A stretch of 40,691 nucleotides of DNA, taken from positions 1 through 40,691 of the forward strand of contig JABABI010000039.1 in NCBI GenBank assembly GCA_014238335.1, in the 5' to 3' direction. A model generated the notes under the pieces. The model ran no database searches. It saw only the letters and a program-made list of their open reading frames with translations, and was not told the DNA's origin. How positions within the stretch are numbered: position 1 is the first letter of the stretch; the number at the start of each line of letters is the position of its first letter. Source of the DNA: Fuerstiella sp. GTDB taxonomy: Bacteria; Planctomycetota; Planctomycetia; Planctomycetales; Planctomycetaceae. Shown here in pieces: positions 26,519 through 36,019 of the stretch. The translations under genes and the position numbers were made by a program.

Positions 26519-26837
26519 GTTAATAAGTGGTCGTGTCAAAGGGAATCCGTACCTCCGGTTCCGTCTTCCTTCTGCTGGCCCTTAGCTCATCGACCTGACT
26601 GTCCGGCAAAACTGTTGAAACCAGATTGATCCTCGTGACTGCCAATAGCCGATAAATCGGAGTAACCGGCATACTTGAACACAGAGACAGGCACGCGTCA
26701 CGGTCCTCCTTACCTCAGGAGGACCACTCTTCAGCCAGCGATTGGAAGTCGGCTGAGAGATCTCTGCATTCGAACCAGAGTTGCCGGTGACAGGGAGAGG
26801 CATAGCAGAAGCCTGCTTTTCGTGAAGGATCACCACG
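26519..26837. other. Leader region of the secretin gene
   Basis: After the terminator there is no convincing gene before the secretin start. A 9-bp stem, ggtcctcct (26702-26710) with aggaggacc (26717-26725) and a 6-nt loop, lies about 110 bp upstream of the secretin GTG and could form in the 5' untranslated RNA. Its 3' arm contains an aggagg sequence, but no start codon is suitably placed for it. Confidence 0.4.
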
Positions 26838-29800
26838 GTGAGACGTCATGGCTTTCTGGCAATCGTGTTGGCTGGCGCTGCCGCTGGCGGAGCATGGTTG
26901 CTCAATCAAAATTATCGACTGGACGCTTCTGAAGAAGCATCGCGGTCATTTCGAGAGGCACTTCAGGGGCAGTCTGCTTCAGACGCTCCTGTGGAAGAAG
27001 AGAACGGCATTCGCCTTAACTTCTTCGAAGCCTCATGGGATCGCGTGCTTCAGAATGTTGCCGAACAGGGCAATTTCATTCTGGTTATGGACAAAATCCC
27101 CCACGGGACCTATGCCCGCCGGGACCGTGCGCGCTATCGACCGGATTCAGTCGTTCGGATTCTGAACTCCGAACTGGAGAATCAGGGATTTCGGCTGATC
27201 ACACAGGGCGACTACCTGGTCGTGCTGAAACTGGATCAAGCGCGAACTCGTTACGCTCGGCCGACCGTTCCTCCGATGGATCAAACGTCGTCGGGCCAGC
27301 AGTCTGTGGATGTCGGCCCCTGGGTGAAAACTCCGCATTCTGCGGCCAGGGCTCAAAGCAACGGCCCGTCACCACCCATTACACGGGCTTCGCAGCAACG
27401 GCCAGTTGCACCGCAGGAAACGATCAGGCAGCAAGCCGAACAGTCTGCGGCAGCACCCTTCGCCGACAATATTACACCGCGCAAACCACCAGTGGAAGCT
27501 CCGAAAGTCGATGACGGGCCTCCGATCTCCCGTAGACTTGTCATTAGTAATTCCAAGGCCGCTGACGTGGCCCGGTCAGTCTATCTGGTGTTTGAAACAC
27601 GTGCCGAATTGATCCGCAATGGACTCGAGGGGTTGCCCACGTTTGACGTCAAATCGGCCGGTCCCGCAGATCCCGCTGCCACGACGATATTTCGGATTGC
27701 CATCGATCAGAAAAAGAATGAACTGCTGATCGAAGCATCGAAAACGCGGGTCAAACACATCGTCCGACTTATCGCTGAGCTGGACAAGCCTCAGGAGAAC
27801 AATGCTGAGACCGTAAAAATTCTCCCGAATAAGGGGGTGACTGACGCTACAGCCAAAGATCTGAACGAGCAGATTCACCGCATGGTGGCACTCCGCGCTC
27901 AGGCGGCACCGTCAAACCCTCAGGCCTACGATTCTGAACCCGGAACCGAACAGCCGGGCGAAGAAGGGGCATTGAACCTGCGTGGTGAAGTCAATGTGCA
28001 GGCCATGCAGGATCTGGGTATCCTGATCATCAAAGGGAACGAAGCGGACGTTCAGAAAGTCGAAGCCATCATCAAACAGCTGGAAGAGCTGAGTGTGGGG
28101 TCGCTGCCGGACGTTCATCTTCTGGCTCTGCAGCACATCAACTCAGAAGCACTGGCCGAGCTGTTAACATCGGTCTATGAACAACTGGCCGCACTGCGTC
28201 AACGCGCCAGCGGTTCACAGGAGATCGCGGCTTTCTTTCCTGTGGTTCAGCCGAATGCACTTCTGATCGTAACCCCTAAACTTGAACTGGATGCGATTCT
28301 TAAGTTGGCGGAGCAGTTGGATCAGCGGCTGGATCCGAATTCGCAATTCAAGGTGTTTAGTCTGCAAAACGCAATTGCCTCACAGGTCGCGGATGCACTG
28401 GGCACGTTCTATGAAGAACGAGGCGGATTGGGCACACGAGTCCGAATTGTCGCCGACATGCGAACCAACGCCGTAATTGTTCAGGGCCAGGCAAATGATC
28501 TGGAAGAAGTCGGAAAACTGGTAGAACGGTTCGATCAGGACAAGCCGGGAGCCGTGCACCGCGTCGAAGTCGTGGAACTGCAGCACGCGACTGCAGAAGA
28601 ACTTGCAGATCTCATCAACACGGCTATTCAGAGCGTCAGCAGCCCGCCGCAGCAGTCCACAACCGGTGGCGGTGGATTTGGTGCCGGCGCGCAGGGAGCC
28701 CAGGAGCTTCGTGACAGTAAGTCCGTGGCACTGGAATTCCTGGCAACCACTGGAGCTGGGCGTGAGTTACTGCGATCCGGCATTCTGATTGATGTTCGCA
28801 TCAACGCCGATCCGCGATCGAACAGTCTGATCCTATCGGCTCCTGAAGCCAGCATGCCGCTGCTCAGGGCGTTGATCCGAAATCTTGACCGGCCACCTTC
28901 TGCCGTCGCTGAAATCAAAGTCTTCGCACTGAAGAATGCAGATGCATCGCAGTCGGTCGAATTGCTGACGACGATGTTCGAGAACCAGAACCAGGAAGAA
29001 CAGCTGGGCATTCAGATTTCCGGAGCAGAAGATGCGACCAGCAGCCTGATCCCTCTGACGTTCTCAGCAGATATCCGAACGAACACGGTTCTGGCCGTGG
29101 GTGGTGCGGAAGCCCTGTCCGTGGTGGAAGCCATTCTGCTGCGGCTGGATACGACGGATTCGCGTCAGCGAACGACGAATGTAATCAGGCTGGAGAATGC
29201 TCCGGCCAGCATTGTTGCTGCGGCCCTGAACGACTTTCTGCAGCAACAGCAGGGTCTGCAGGACAGTTCTGAAGATCTGATCAGCAACATCGAACGTTTG
29301 CGTCAGGAAGTCATCGTTGCCCCGGACGATAACAGCAATTCGCTGATTGTCAGTGCGTCACCGGAGTACTACAGCCATGTTGAACAAATCGTAGCCGAGC
29401 TGGATGCAAGGCCACCGCAGGTTATCATTCAGGCACTGTTGGTTGAAGTAGCTCTGGACAATACGGATGAATTCGGCATTGAACTGGGATTTCAGGACCC
29501 GCAGCTGTTTTCCCGAAGTATTTTGCAGGCCGCTGACGATCTTGTTTCGATTACCAATATCAGCCAGAACGCGAACGGACAGCAACTTCAGGAAACGGTC
29601 ATACAGTCGATTAATCCGACACCGGGTTTCGGCTTCAACAATACGGACTCTGCGCTCGGCAACAACACGGGAGCCGCCGGGGTTAATTCGGGTATCTTGG
29701 GTGCCCAGAGCCTTAGTAACTTCTCGCTGGGGCGTGAAAACGGCGACCTCGGGTTTGGCGGATTTGTTTTTTCCGCCCAGTCGGATGCGGTTAATGTTCT

Positions 29801-30803
29801 GGTTCGTGCACTGGCTGCTCGACGCACGGTTCATGTTCTCAGTCGTCCGCAGATTCGCACGACGGACAACAATCTGGCCAGCATTAAGGTTGGCCAGCAG
29901 GTGCCCGTCGTTGACGGCGTGGACGTCTCAAACATAAACGTTGTTTCACCGATTATCGTACAGCAGGACATCGGAATTATTCTGGAAGTGACCCCTCGCG
30001 TGACTCCTGACGGCATCATCAACATGGATGTCTATGCAGAAAAAAGCAAGCTCTCTGGTGGTGGCGTGCCCGTGTTTACTGACCTGTCCAGTGGTAACGT
30101 GATCGAATCGGTCATCATTGACACGGCCATCGCTGACACTGTTGTCGCGGTGCCCAATGGACAGACCATCGTCATTGGTGGCATGATCACGAAAACGGAT
30201 GAGACGCTGGAACGCAAGGTGCCGTGGCTGGGCGACCTGCCGGTGCTTGGTTCTTTGTTCCGCTATGATGGGACGAACACCGTTCGCACCGAACTGCTGA
30301 TCTTCCTGACGCCACGCATTATCTATAACGATATCGATTCAGAATTGATTAAGCAGGTGGAAGCAGAACGAATTCACTTTATCGAATCAGAAGCTGAAGA
30401 GATGCACGGACCGCTGTTTAGCGTCCCGCCATCGGAAATGGATCAGTTCATGCTCCCAAAAGTCGATGACTTTGGGGGTGTACAATCTGATAATTATCCA
30501 GGTGAAGCCGTTCCGATCATCGAAGCACCTGTACCAGCCGACGGTGAGACGGAATTCTCTCCGCAAACGAGCTTGCCATTTGTAAAGCCGGCGAAGTCGA
30601 CTCTTTCGCGGAGCGAGCTTTCAACTCGGGCGGCCGATGAGGAGCGGCCGAGTCGAACGATTGTTCGAACCAGCGGTGAAAAACGGGAAGCCGACACGGC
30701 CGACGAAGCTGGTGGTGAGCAGGAAGAGCCAGAGGCTGAGAAGTCCGGCAACGCCGCGACTTCCTGGGTCAAACGACTCATCGGAAGAGGCAAAAAAGAA
30801 TAG
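26838..30803 (+). CDS. Giant secretin (GspD/PilQ-like) with seven N-domain repeats
   Basis: The 1321-residue protein starts at a GTG with a signal or anchor segment (FLAIVLAGAAAGGAWLL). Residues about 58-132 look like an N0/STN domain; 135-230 is a proline/glutamine linker. Seven ring-building-type repeats follow at about 233-316, 325-418, 425-497, 503-567, 574-686, 692-773 and 780-858, each ending in a form of NxLIVxA...VxxIIxxLD. The secretin pore domain spans about 861-1163 (QVIIQALLVEVALDNTDEFG, SRPQIRTTDNNLASIKVGQQ, QDIGIILEVTPRVTPDG, NGQTIVIGGMITKTDE, VPWLGDLPVLGSLFR). An acidic, disordered tail ends it. Classical GspD has three such N domains after N0. It forms an outer-membrane channel; no other secretion or pilus gene is adjacent. 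Confidence 0.93.
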   Translation: MRRHGFLAIVLAGAAAGGAWLLNQNYRLDASEEASRSFREALQGQSASDAPVEEENGIRLNFFEASWDRVLQNVAEQGNFILVMDKIPHGTYARRDRARYRPDSVVRILNSELENQGFRLITQGDYLVVLKLDQARTRYARPTVPPMDQTSSGQQSVDVGPWVKTPHSAARAQSNGPSPPITRASQQRPVAPQETIRQQAEQSAAAPFADNITPRKPPVEAPKVDDGPPISRRLVISNSKAADVARSVYLVFETRAELIRNGLEGLPTFDVKSAGPADPAATTIFRIAIDQKKNELLIEASKTRVKHIVRLIAELDKPQENNAETVKILPNKGVTDATAKDLNEQIHRMVALRAQAAPSNPQAYDSEPGTEQPGEEGALNLRGEVNVQAMQDLGILIIKGNEADVQKVEAIIKQLEELSVGSLPDVHLLALQHINSEALAELLTSVYEQLAALRQRASGSQEIAAFFPVVQPNALLIVTPKLELDAILKLAEQLDQRLDPNSQFKVFSLQNAIASQVADALGTFYEERGGLGTRVRIVADMRTNAVIVQGQANDLEEVGKLVERFDQDKPGAVHRVEVVELQHATAEELADLINTAIQSVSSPPQQSTTGGGGFGAGAQGAQELRDSKSVALEFLATTGAGRELLRSGILIDVRINADPRSNSLILSAPEASMPLLRALIRNLDRPPSAVAEIKVFALKNADASQSVELLTTMFENQNQEEQLGIQISGAEDATSSLIPLTFSADIRTNTVLAVGGAEALSVVEAILLRLDTTDSRQRTTNVIRLENAPASIVAAALNDFLQQQQGLQDSSEDLISNIERLRQEVIVAPDDNSNSLIVSASPEYYSHVEQIVAELDARPPQVIIQALLVEVALDNTDEFGIELGFQDPQLFSRSILQAADDLVSITNISQNANGQQLQETVIQSINPTPGFGFNNTDSALGNNTGAAGVNSGILGAQSLSNFSLGRENGDLGFGGFVFSAQSDAVNVLVRALAARRTVHVLSRPQIRTTDNNLASIKVGQQVPVVDGVDVSNINVVSPIIVQQDIGIILEVTPRVTPDGIINMDVYAEKSKLSGGGVPVFTDLSSGNVIESVIIDTAIADTVVAVPNGQTIVIGGMITKTDETLERKVPWLGDLPVLGSLFRYDGTNTVRTELLIFLTPRIIYNDIDSELIKQVEAERIHFIESEAEEMHGPLFSVPPSEMDQFMLPKVDDFGGVQSDNYPGEAVPIIEAPVPADGETEFSPQTSLPFVKPAKSTLSRSELSTRAADEERPSRTIVRTSGEKREADTADEAGGEQEEPEAEKSGNAATSWVKRLIGRGKKE

Positions 30804-30846
30804 GACCAGCTGTGAAATATTCAGCCGGTCTGTGTTCGCAGGAAAC

Positions 30847-31608
30847 ATGGATACGACGATGAACAGACTTCGCTCGACAACAGCAGTGATTCCGGTCAAC
30901 GGAGTCAACCGCCGCCACACATTTGCAGTCTTGACGATCATTGCCGCAATCACAGCGTCAGCCACCGGGTGTTCATCGTTGCTGCATACTTCAGCGGCGA
31001 TCATCAAGTCACCCGTGGCGTTCGTCAGTGCCATCCGAGCGGAAAAACGAATCGTCAAGATTCTGTGTTTGTGGGAACCAGCGGAAGGCCAGGGCCTGGA
31101 AGGAAGGCCGAGTCGCGGTTTCGCTGGGCAGATTCTGTTGTTTCCGTACGGAAGTCCGTCGCCAATCCCTGTGCACGGAAAGATTCACATCTATGAGTAC
31201 GTCAACTTTGATCCGAACGAAGAGGACCCTCAGCCCATTCATAAGTTCACTTTCGACGATGGGGGATGGAATGCTCACCGGACAGAAAGTACTCTTGGCG
31301 AATCGTATAACGTATTCCTGCCCTACGTCTTGAAGGACAAGGGACATGCGTCCTGTGCTCTGCGAGTCGAATATATTTCGCCGGAGGGACGAGTGATTTC
31401 GTCGCCTTACACCGAGGTTCAACTGGCTGCAAGGACGTCCAATAGACCTGAGACCGCAATCCGCCGCGATATCCTGAGTGATGCGGGGCCACGTTCCACT
31501 GCCAAAGATCGCAAATCAGCCAGCCGAACCCCTGTCATCAAAGCGGAACCGGAAGTTTCAGCGATGGATACGACCACGTTCACATTGCCTCAAGCTGCGC
31601 GGCTATAG
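30847..31608 (+). CDS. Lipoprotein encoded directly after the secretin
   Basis: The ATG at 30847, preceded by aggaa, gives 253 residues; an ATG at 30859 is an alternative. A hydrophobic stretch (TFAVLTIIAAITASATGC) ends in a lipobox with the modified cysteine at position 42 (38 from the second ATG). The body includes RGFAGQILLFPYGSPSPIPV, GKIHIYEYVNFDPN, KFTFDDGGWNAHRTESTLGE and YVLKDKGHASCALRVEYISP, a beta-rich domain without a recognised family. It follows the secretin by 43 bp and is probably in its operon; a pilotin-like or accessory role for secretin assembly is a reasonable guess, without sequence proof. Its last 29 bp overlap the 3' end of the convergent glycosyltransferase gene. Confidence 0.82.
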   Translation: MDTTMNRLRSTTAVIPVNGVNRRHTFAVLTIIAAITASATGCSSLLHTSAAIIKSPVAFVSAIRAEKRIVKILCLWEPAEGQGLEGRPSRGFAGQILLFPYGSPSPIPVHGKIHIYEYVNFDPNEEDPQPIHKFTFDDGGWNAHRTESTLGESYNVFLPYVLKDKGHASCALRVEYISPEGRVISSPYTEVQLAARTSNRPETAIRRDILSDAGPRSTAKDRKSASRTPVIKAEPEVSAMDTTTFTLPQAARL

Positions 31609-32560
31609 TGTGGCCGGTCGGCGCAGGCTCCCGTGGGGGAGGGACGATAGGCTCCACCGCGTGCGGATTTTTCAGTGACCGCTTGCGTGATGCTACTGGT
31701 GTCTGCGTGGATGCACCTGCCGGCGTCGCGAATTCTTCGTTGACGGCCGCCAGGACGGACTCCAGACGGCTCAGACGATTCTCGATGTCGTCCTGGTGGT
31801 CTCGCCAGTGGTACTGCTTCGCCAGCTGTTCTGCGACTACGTCGTCGCGAATCAGTATGCGCTGGAAGTAGAACATCAGGACTGTGCACAAATAGCGTCG
31901 GCCCATTTCTCCGATGCGGAGATTGGAAGCGCCCCACGCTCGACCGTACCAGCTGATCGGTATCTGAGCGATATTGTAGTTGCGGATCAGTGCACTTAAT
32001 GACAGTTCCAGAGTGATGTTGAAGTGGCTGGAACGAAACGGGCCGCAGTCGCGAATGACGCTGGTGCGGTAGGCCTTGAATGCGTTGGTCAGATCGTTGA
32101 AACGTGTCCAGAACAGAACTCTGATGCACGTGTTGACAATCCGATTGACGAAGAGTTTGACCACGGGGTACTTCTCAACCCTGCTGCCAGGAATGAATCG
32201 TGAGCCAAAAACGCAGTCGTAGCCTTCGTTGATTTTGCGGTAATAGGCGACCACGTCCTGCGGGTCGTCCGACAGGTCGGCCATACAGATGACGACGACG
32301 TCTCCAGCCACGGCTTCAAGACCGGATCTGATCGCTCGTCCGAATCCACCGAGCATTGTGCGATTCACGATGCGAACGCTGGCGTCCAGTTCCATCTGAT
32401 CACGGACCATGCGTTCTGTGTCGTCGGAACTGTTGTCGTTGACAACGATGATTTCGTACGGAATCTGATGTTCATCCCGAACGGCTTTGCGCAGCTCCGT
32501 CAGACACAGACCGATGTTCTGCTCTTCGTTATACGCGGGAATGACAATTGACAGCTTCAT
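31580..32560 (-). CDS. Family 2 glycosyltransferase (DPM1-like)
   Basis: From the ATG at 32560 the protein has 326 residues and opens directly with the GT-A fold (MKLSIVIPAYNEEQNIG). The frame is open up to 32692 but those 44 residues have no domain character. Motifs are IIVVNDNSSDDTERMV, GFGRAIRSGLEAVAGDVVVI, and MADLSDDP at the metal-binding DxD site. FGSRFIPGSRVEKYP, FNDLTNAFKAYR and PISWYGRAWGASNLRIGEMG match dolichol/polyprenyl-phosphate sugar transferases. A C-terminal extension of about 90 residues has a short coiled coil (DDIENRLSRLESVLAAVNEE) and a proline-rich end. No membrane domain. Convergent overlap with the lipoprotein gene. Confidence 0.9.
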   Translation of the reverse strand: MKLSIVIPAYNEEQNIGLCLTELRKAVRDEHQIPYEIIVVNDNSSDDTERMVRDQMELDASVRIVNRTMLGGFGRAIRSGLEAVAGDVVVICMADLSDDPQDVVAYYRKINEGYDCVFGSRFIPGSRVEKYPVVKLFVNRIVNTCIRVLFWTRFNDLTNAFKAYRTSVIRDCGPFRSSHFNITLELSLSALIRNYNIAQIPISWYGRAWGASNLRIGEMGRRYLCTVLMFYFQRILIRDDVVAEQLAKQYHWRDHQDDIENRLSRLESVLAAVNEEFATPAGASTQTPVASRKRSLKNPHAVEPIVPPPREPAPTGHTIAAQLEAM

Positions 32561-32922
32561 GGAATTCAGTCGGTGCATGCGCGCGCAGTCGCTTGCTGAA
32601 TTCGGTGGCATCGCCGGATTGGCGGTGCTGAGAACGCTCGCAGGCGTCGCAACAGCGGACTTAACGTCGCTTCTGTAACCTAGCTTACGCACGTTGTTCG
32701 GGCAAACATCCAGACTGCAGGACAGACCTCGGTACGTGGCATTTTCTTACTACATTCGTCACGTTCTGCAGGATCCGAACAATCCTGCGGGGCGTGGCCT
32801 GTACGTGATGCATTGGTGCACTCCGGGAGACACTGCACCGCAATCGACTTGAGTTCCCGGAATTGGCAGGGGCCAAAGGCACCCTGTTGCAGGACTGACT
32901 TTGGCCTCATCACTGCCGCAAA
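32561..32922. other. Gap between glycosyltransferase start and terminator
   Basis: No gene recognised. It must contain the promoter of the minus-strand glycosyltransferase gene. Short minus-strand frames near 32680-32913 lack any family resemblance. Confidence 0.4.
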
Positions 32923-32957
32923 CGAAAAAAGCCCGGCATTCTGACAGTGCCGGGCTT
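32923..32957 (-). terminator. Rho-independent terminator of the DUF1598 gene
   Basis: A stem of agcccggca (32930-32938) and tgccgggct (32948-32956), extendable by one A-T pair, with a 9-nt loop. Read on the minus strand it is followed by a run of six U (aaaaaa on the plus strand at 32925-32930), 26 bp after the stop of the gene at 32983. Confidence 0.9.
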
Positions 32958-32982
32958 CGTGTTTCTTAGCTGAAGGCTGGTA

Positions 32983-34638
32983 TTACTTTTCGGCTGCGTC
33001 CCACCACCAGCTGTCACGTTGCTGGCCGATTGGCGTCGCGGTGTCGGAACGAGCAGCAAGTTCCTCAGCAGACTGCAGGCGATCCTTGTCGCTGATCAGA
33101 TCTGCAACATCCACTCGCACGCCTCCGGCCACCTGAACCACGACACTCCGACCGTCAAAGACTCGGAACTGGGCAGCTGTCATCAGTTCCTCAGGCACTT
33201 CAAGGGACTGAGTTCGATAATCGCCATTCGCCGCGAATGCTTTCGGACTCCAGCCGGCTCGCAGTCCGAGTCCCCGTTCATGAATCAGCGCTGCGACCAT
33301 CGCGAGGTCAAATACGTTTTCCAGATCCGCGAATACCGGATCCTGAGCTGCCAGTTCCGGCAGGTGTTTGGTAAACAGATCCGCGAATTTTGTGTTTGCT
33401 CGGCTGGCTTTGCCGGTGCCCGTTCGGTCTCCATTTTCATGGACCAGTTGGTTCTCGGACAGACACTCAACGGAGTTGCCGGAAAACTCGAAAGACTTGC
33501 CGTCGGGCGACATTCTGATGGCATCGTAGCCGACAGCCATCCACCATCGCAGGGCGTCCATCGATGAAGATCCGCGTTGTTCGGAGCGAGTCAGCAGATC
33601 GAAGTAGCTTTTCATCCCCTTCGGTCCCTGTCGTTTGCCGATGCCAATTTCCTTCATGCGATAGTCGGCTTCGACAATGACGGATGCTACATGTGAGTCC
33701 TGTGGAATGCCCCGAACAAACACGTTCTGCAGACCCAGTGTCTGTTCAACCTGCTGGGTAAATACAGCCGCCGTTCCTGCGTTCAGGTTTCGCTGATTCT
33801 TCTTTACGAAATCCTGCACAGCGCCGACCTGACCTTTTTTCGGGTCGATCGTGCACATGAAGAATCCGGGGCCAGACTGTCCAAAGGTGCGTGTCAATGT
33901 AACCAGGTCGTCCAGATTCAATGTTGGACGCATCGTCATCGAACTGATGGCTCGACCGTCGGCATCAAGTGTCCAGTTTCCCGCCGGTCCGGCGATGACC
34001 ACGTCACTGGTTTCGGGAAATACAAACAGATAATCAATGCGGCTGATGCCTGCCATGTTGCGAATGTCATCGGTAACCGGCTGCCCCTGCTGTTCCAGGT
34101 TCTGAACATGCTGTTCCAGTCGAGGAATCGAAACCATTCGTAGTTTCGCCGCTTTACGGACATCTTTGTTTTGGTTGGCATTCTTTGCGAATTCGGCCGC
34201 CTTCAACAATTGTGAATCATCAGACATCAACGCCTGCACGGCCATCATTGCGGGTAGCCCCACAAATACACCCTGGCTTGAAATGGACATTGCACCGCCT
34301 TCGCCGTCGACCGATATCCACCGTGCCGGCGGAGTGGTCTGCTCCTGAATCAGGGTCATGGTTTCCTGAAAGTTGGCGAACGGGCTGCCCCCGGCGGCTG
34401 ACGGAGTGAGTCGCCGGGCGCGTGCGGCGGTCTGGCGGTCTCCTGTCAGTTCTGACGCCTCCATAATGTTCTTGACAGCGGTGCTGAATTCACCTCGTTC
34501 GGCGGCAACTCGGGCCTCCATTCTCAGCTGCGCCGCCTTTTGATGAACGCCGGAGTCTGCAGATTTGTCCGAAGCGGACGCGGCTGTAAGACACAAACAA
34601 GTCACTGCGGTAAACAGCTGAACAGAGTTTCGCAGCAT
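32983..34638 (-). CDS. Secreted DUF1598 protein
   Basis: The ATG at 34638 gives 551 residues and puts a signal peptide at the N-terminus (MLRNSVQLFTAVTCLCLTAA, cleavage near ASA); the frame is open to 34773 but would bury it. A helical region follows (AAQLRMEARVAAERGEFSTA), then the DUF1598 core: ISRIDYLFVFPETSDVVIAG, PTLNLDDLVTLTRTFGQSGP, CTIDPKKGQVGAVQDFV, VFVRGIPQDSHVASVIVEAD, YRMKEIGIGKRQGPKGMKSY. DUF1598 is a family known essentially from planctomycetes and has no assigned function. The C-terminal part (ALIHERGLGLRAGWSPKAFA and ELMTAAQFRVFDGRSVVVQV) probably forms another domain. A terminator follows. Divergent from mutM. Confidence 0.9.
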   Translation of the reverse strand: MLRNSVQLFTAVTCLCLTAASASDKSADSGVHQKAAQLRMEARVAAERGEFSTAVKNIMEASELTGDRQTAARARRLTPSAAGGSPFANFQETMTLIQEQTTPPARWISVDGEGGAMSISSQGVFVGLPAMMAVQALMSDDSQLLKAAEFAKNANQNKDVRKAAKLRMVSIPRLEQHVQNLEQQGQPVTDDIRNMAGISRIDYLFVFPETSDVVIAGPAGNWTLDADGRAISSMTMRPTLNLDDLVTLTRTFGQSGPGFFMCTIDPKKGQVGAVQDFVKKNQRNLNAGTAAVFTQQVEQTLGLQNVFVRGIPQDSHVASVIVEADYRMKEIGIGKRQGPKGMKSYFDLLTRSEQRGSSSMDALRWWMAVGYDAIRMSPDGKSFEFSGNSVECLSENQLVHENGDRTGTGKASRANTKFADLFTKHLPELAAQDPVFADLENVFDLAMVAALIHERGLGLRAGWSPKAFAANGDYRTQSLEVPEELMTAAQFRVFDGRSVVVQVAGGVRVDVADLISDKDRLQSAEELAARSDTATPIGQQRDSWWWDAAEK

Positions 34639-35113
34639 GGGAGACGCCTTTGCTGGATGAAAAACCAAGTTTTGACCACGAGAGGTGTGCAGAACGGAGC
34701 GGCGCGTACAGAATCCTGTACAGAGCGGGACCGACCTGCTGTCTAGCATCGTCGTGCCGTTGGATGGCGTCAAGAATATTCCGGCAATTCCCTGACATAC
34801 AAGTCGTTTGGAATGCCTCGAATCTTTCGACGCTGCTGGTCAACCGGGTGATTCCGGTTACGCTGGTGCAGGCCTCGTCGTTCTGTCTCGGCAGACCCCG
34901 TGCCCCATGCAACGACCGCTTCCGGGGGACTCCACAGAGTCAACGTACGCGAATGACAGTCCTGGCCGTCCGCCGTTATGAAGGAATTGCTTCTGTACAC
35001 CCTGGTTTTGTTGTTGGGGGGGATGCGAGCGGCACGGCGTTGGTTGGTTGATGGTTTCCTGAGCCAGCAGCCAGTCATTCGGATCAATGAGTTCAATCAG
35101 TTGAGGTTCGCGA
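34639..35113. other. 475-bp region between divergent genes
   Basis: It lies between the starts of the DUF1598 gene (-) and mutM (+), so both promoters should be here. Several short frames on both strands overlap each other and lack family resemblance. I cannot place promoter hexamers with confidence. Confidence 0.4.
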
Positions 35114-35950
35114 ATGCCGGAATTGCCCGAAGTTGAAACCATGGTGCGAGGACTGAGGCCCGAAATCGTCGGGCGGACGATCATCGAACTGGAGTTCTGT
35201 GCCTGTACTCGTCGACCCATTCAGGTGTCGCCTTCACCCGGGAAATTCCGCAAACAGGTTGCCGGCCAGAAGATCACAGGCGTTTGGAGGCTGGCAAAAC
35301 GTGTCGTCGTTGAATTGGCCGACGCACAGTTCATCGTCATCGAACCGCGCATGACGGGTCTGATGCTGGTGTCCGAGCCACCAACGCCCGAACACCGACG
35401 CCTGTGCTGGCATATGGCACCCAAGCGGGGAAAATGCAGCTCGTTCGAATTCTGGGATCGACGCGGTCTGGGCACTGTGCGTCTGCTGGACAGCGACCGG
35501 ATGGAAGAAGTTCGAAACGTGCTGGGTCCGGACGCGCTTCGTATGTCGACTGACGACTGGAAGCAGCAACTCAGTCGGACCAGCCGTCCGATCAAAGTGG
35601 CGATGCTGGAGCAGAAGCTTATCGCCGGCATTGGTAATCTGTATGCCAGCGAGATTCTGCACGAAGCGAGCGTCTCGCCAAAGCGATCATCTCAGCGCCT
35701 GACAAATAAACAACTGTCCGCAATTCAGGCCGCTACTCAACGAATCCTGAAGGAAGCGATTCAATATGAAGGCTCAACGCTTGGAGACGGGACCTACCGA
35801 AATGCGCTGAATAAAGACGGCGGGTACCAGAACAAGCATCAGGTCTATCAGAAGGAAGGCGAGCCGTGTCAAAGGTGCGCCGCTGGTGTGGTCCGGAGAA
35901 TTGTTCAGGCTCAGAGATCGACGTTCTATTGTTCGAAATGCCAGCGTTAA
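35114..35950 (+). CDS. mutM: Formamidopyrimidine-DNA glycosylase
   Basis: The 278-residue protein starts MPELPEVETMVRGL, giving the catalytic N-terminal proline (P2) and E3 after methionine removal. K62 (LAKRVV) is in the place of the conserved lysine. The helix-two-turn-helix contains IAGIGNLYASEILHEASVSP, followed by GSTLGDGTYRNALNKDGGYQ. The C-terminal zinc finger is intact: C-x2-C (CQRC), 16 residues, then C-x2-C (CSKC), with RSTFYC. The enzyme removes 8-oxoguanine and formamidopyrimidines from DNA and cuts the strand by beta/delta elimination. Length is normal. A gagg eight bases upstream of the ATG supports the start. Monocistronic by context. Confidence 0.96.
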   Translation: MPELPEVETMVRGLRPEIVGRTIIELEFCACTRRPIQVSPSPGKFRKQVAGQKITGVWRLAKRVVVELADAQFIVIEPRMTGLMLVSEPPTPEHRRLCWHMAPKRGKCSSFEFWDRRGLGTVRLLDSDRMEEVRNVLGPDALRMSTDDWKQQLSRTSRPIKVAMLEQKLIAGIGNLYASEILHEASVSPKRSSQRLTNKQLSAIQAATQRILKEAIQYEGSTLGDGTYRNALNKDGGYQNKHQVYQKEGEPCQRCAAGVVRRIVQAQRSTFYCSKCQR

Positions 35951-36019
35951 CGATGCAACGCGGGCACCAGAAGGTCTTCGTCTGATTCCGATCGACTTGC
36001 CATGTTGCCAGGCAGGTCG

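Noticed and set aside
26717..26722. aggagg as ribosome binding site of a small leader gene
   Set aside because: No start codon at a suitable distance opens a frame worth calling; the sequence is part of a hairpin arm.
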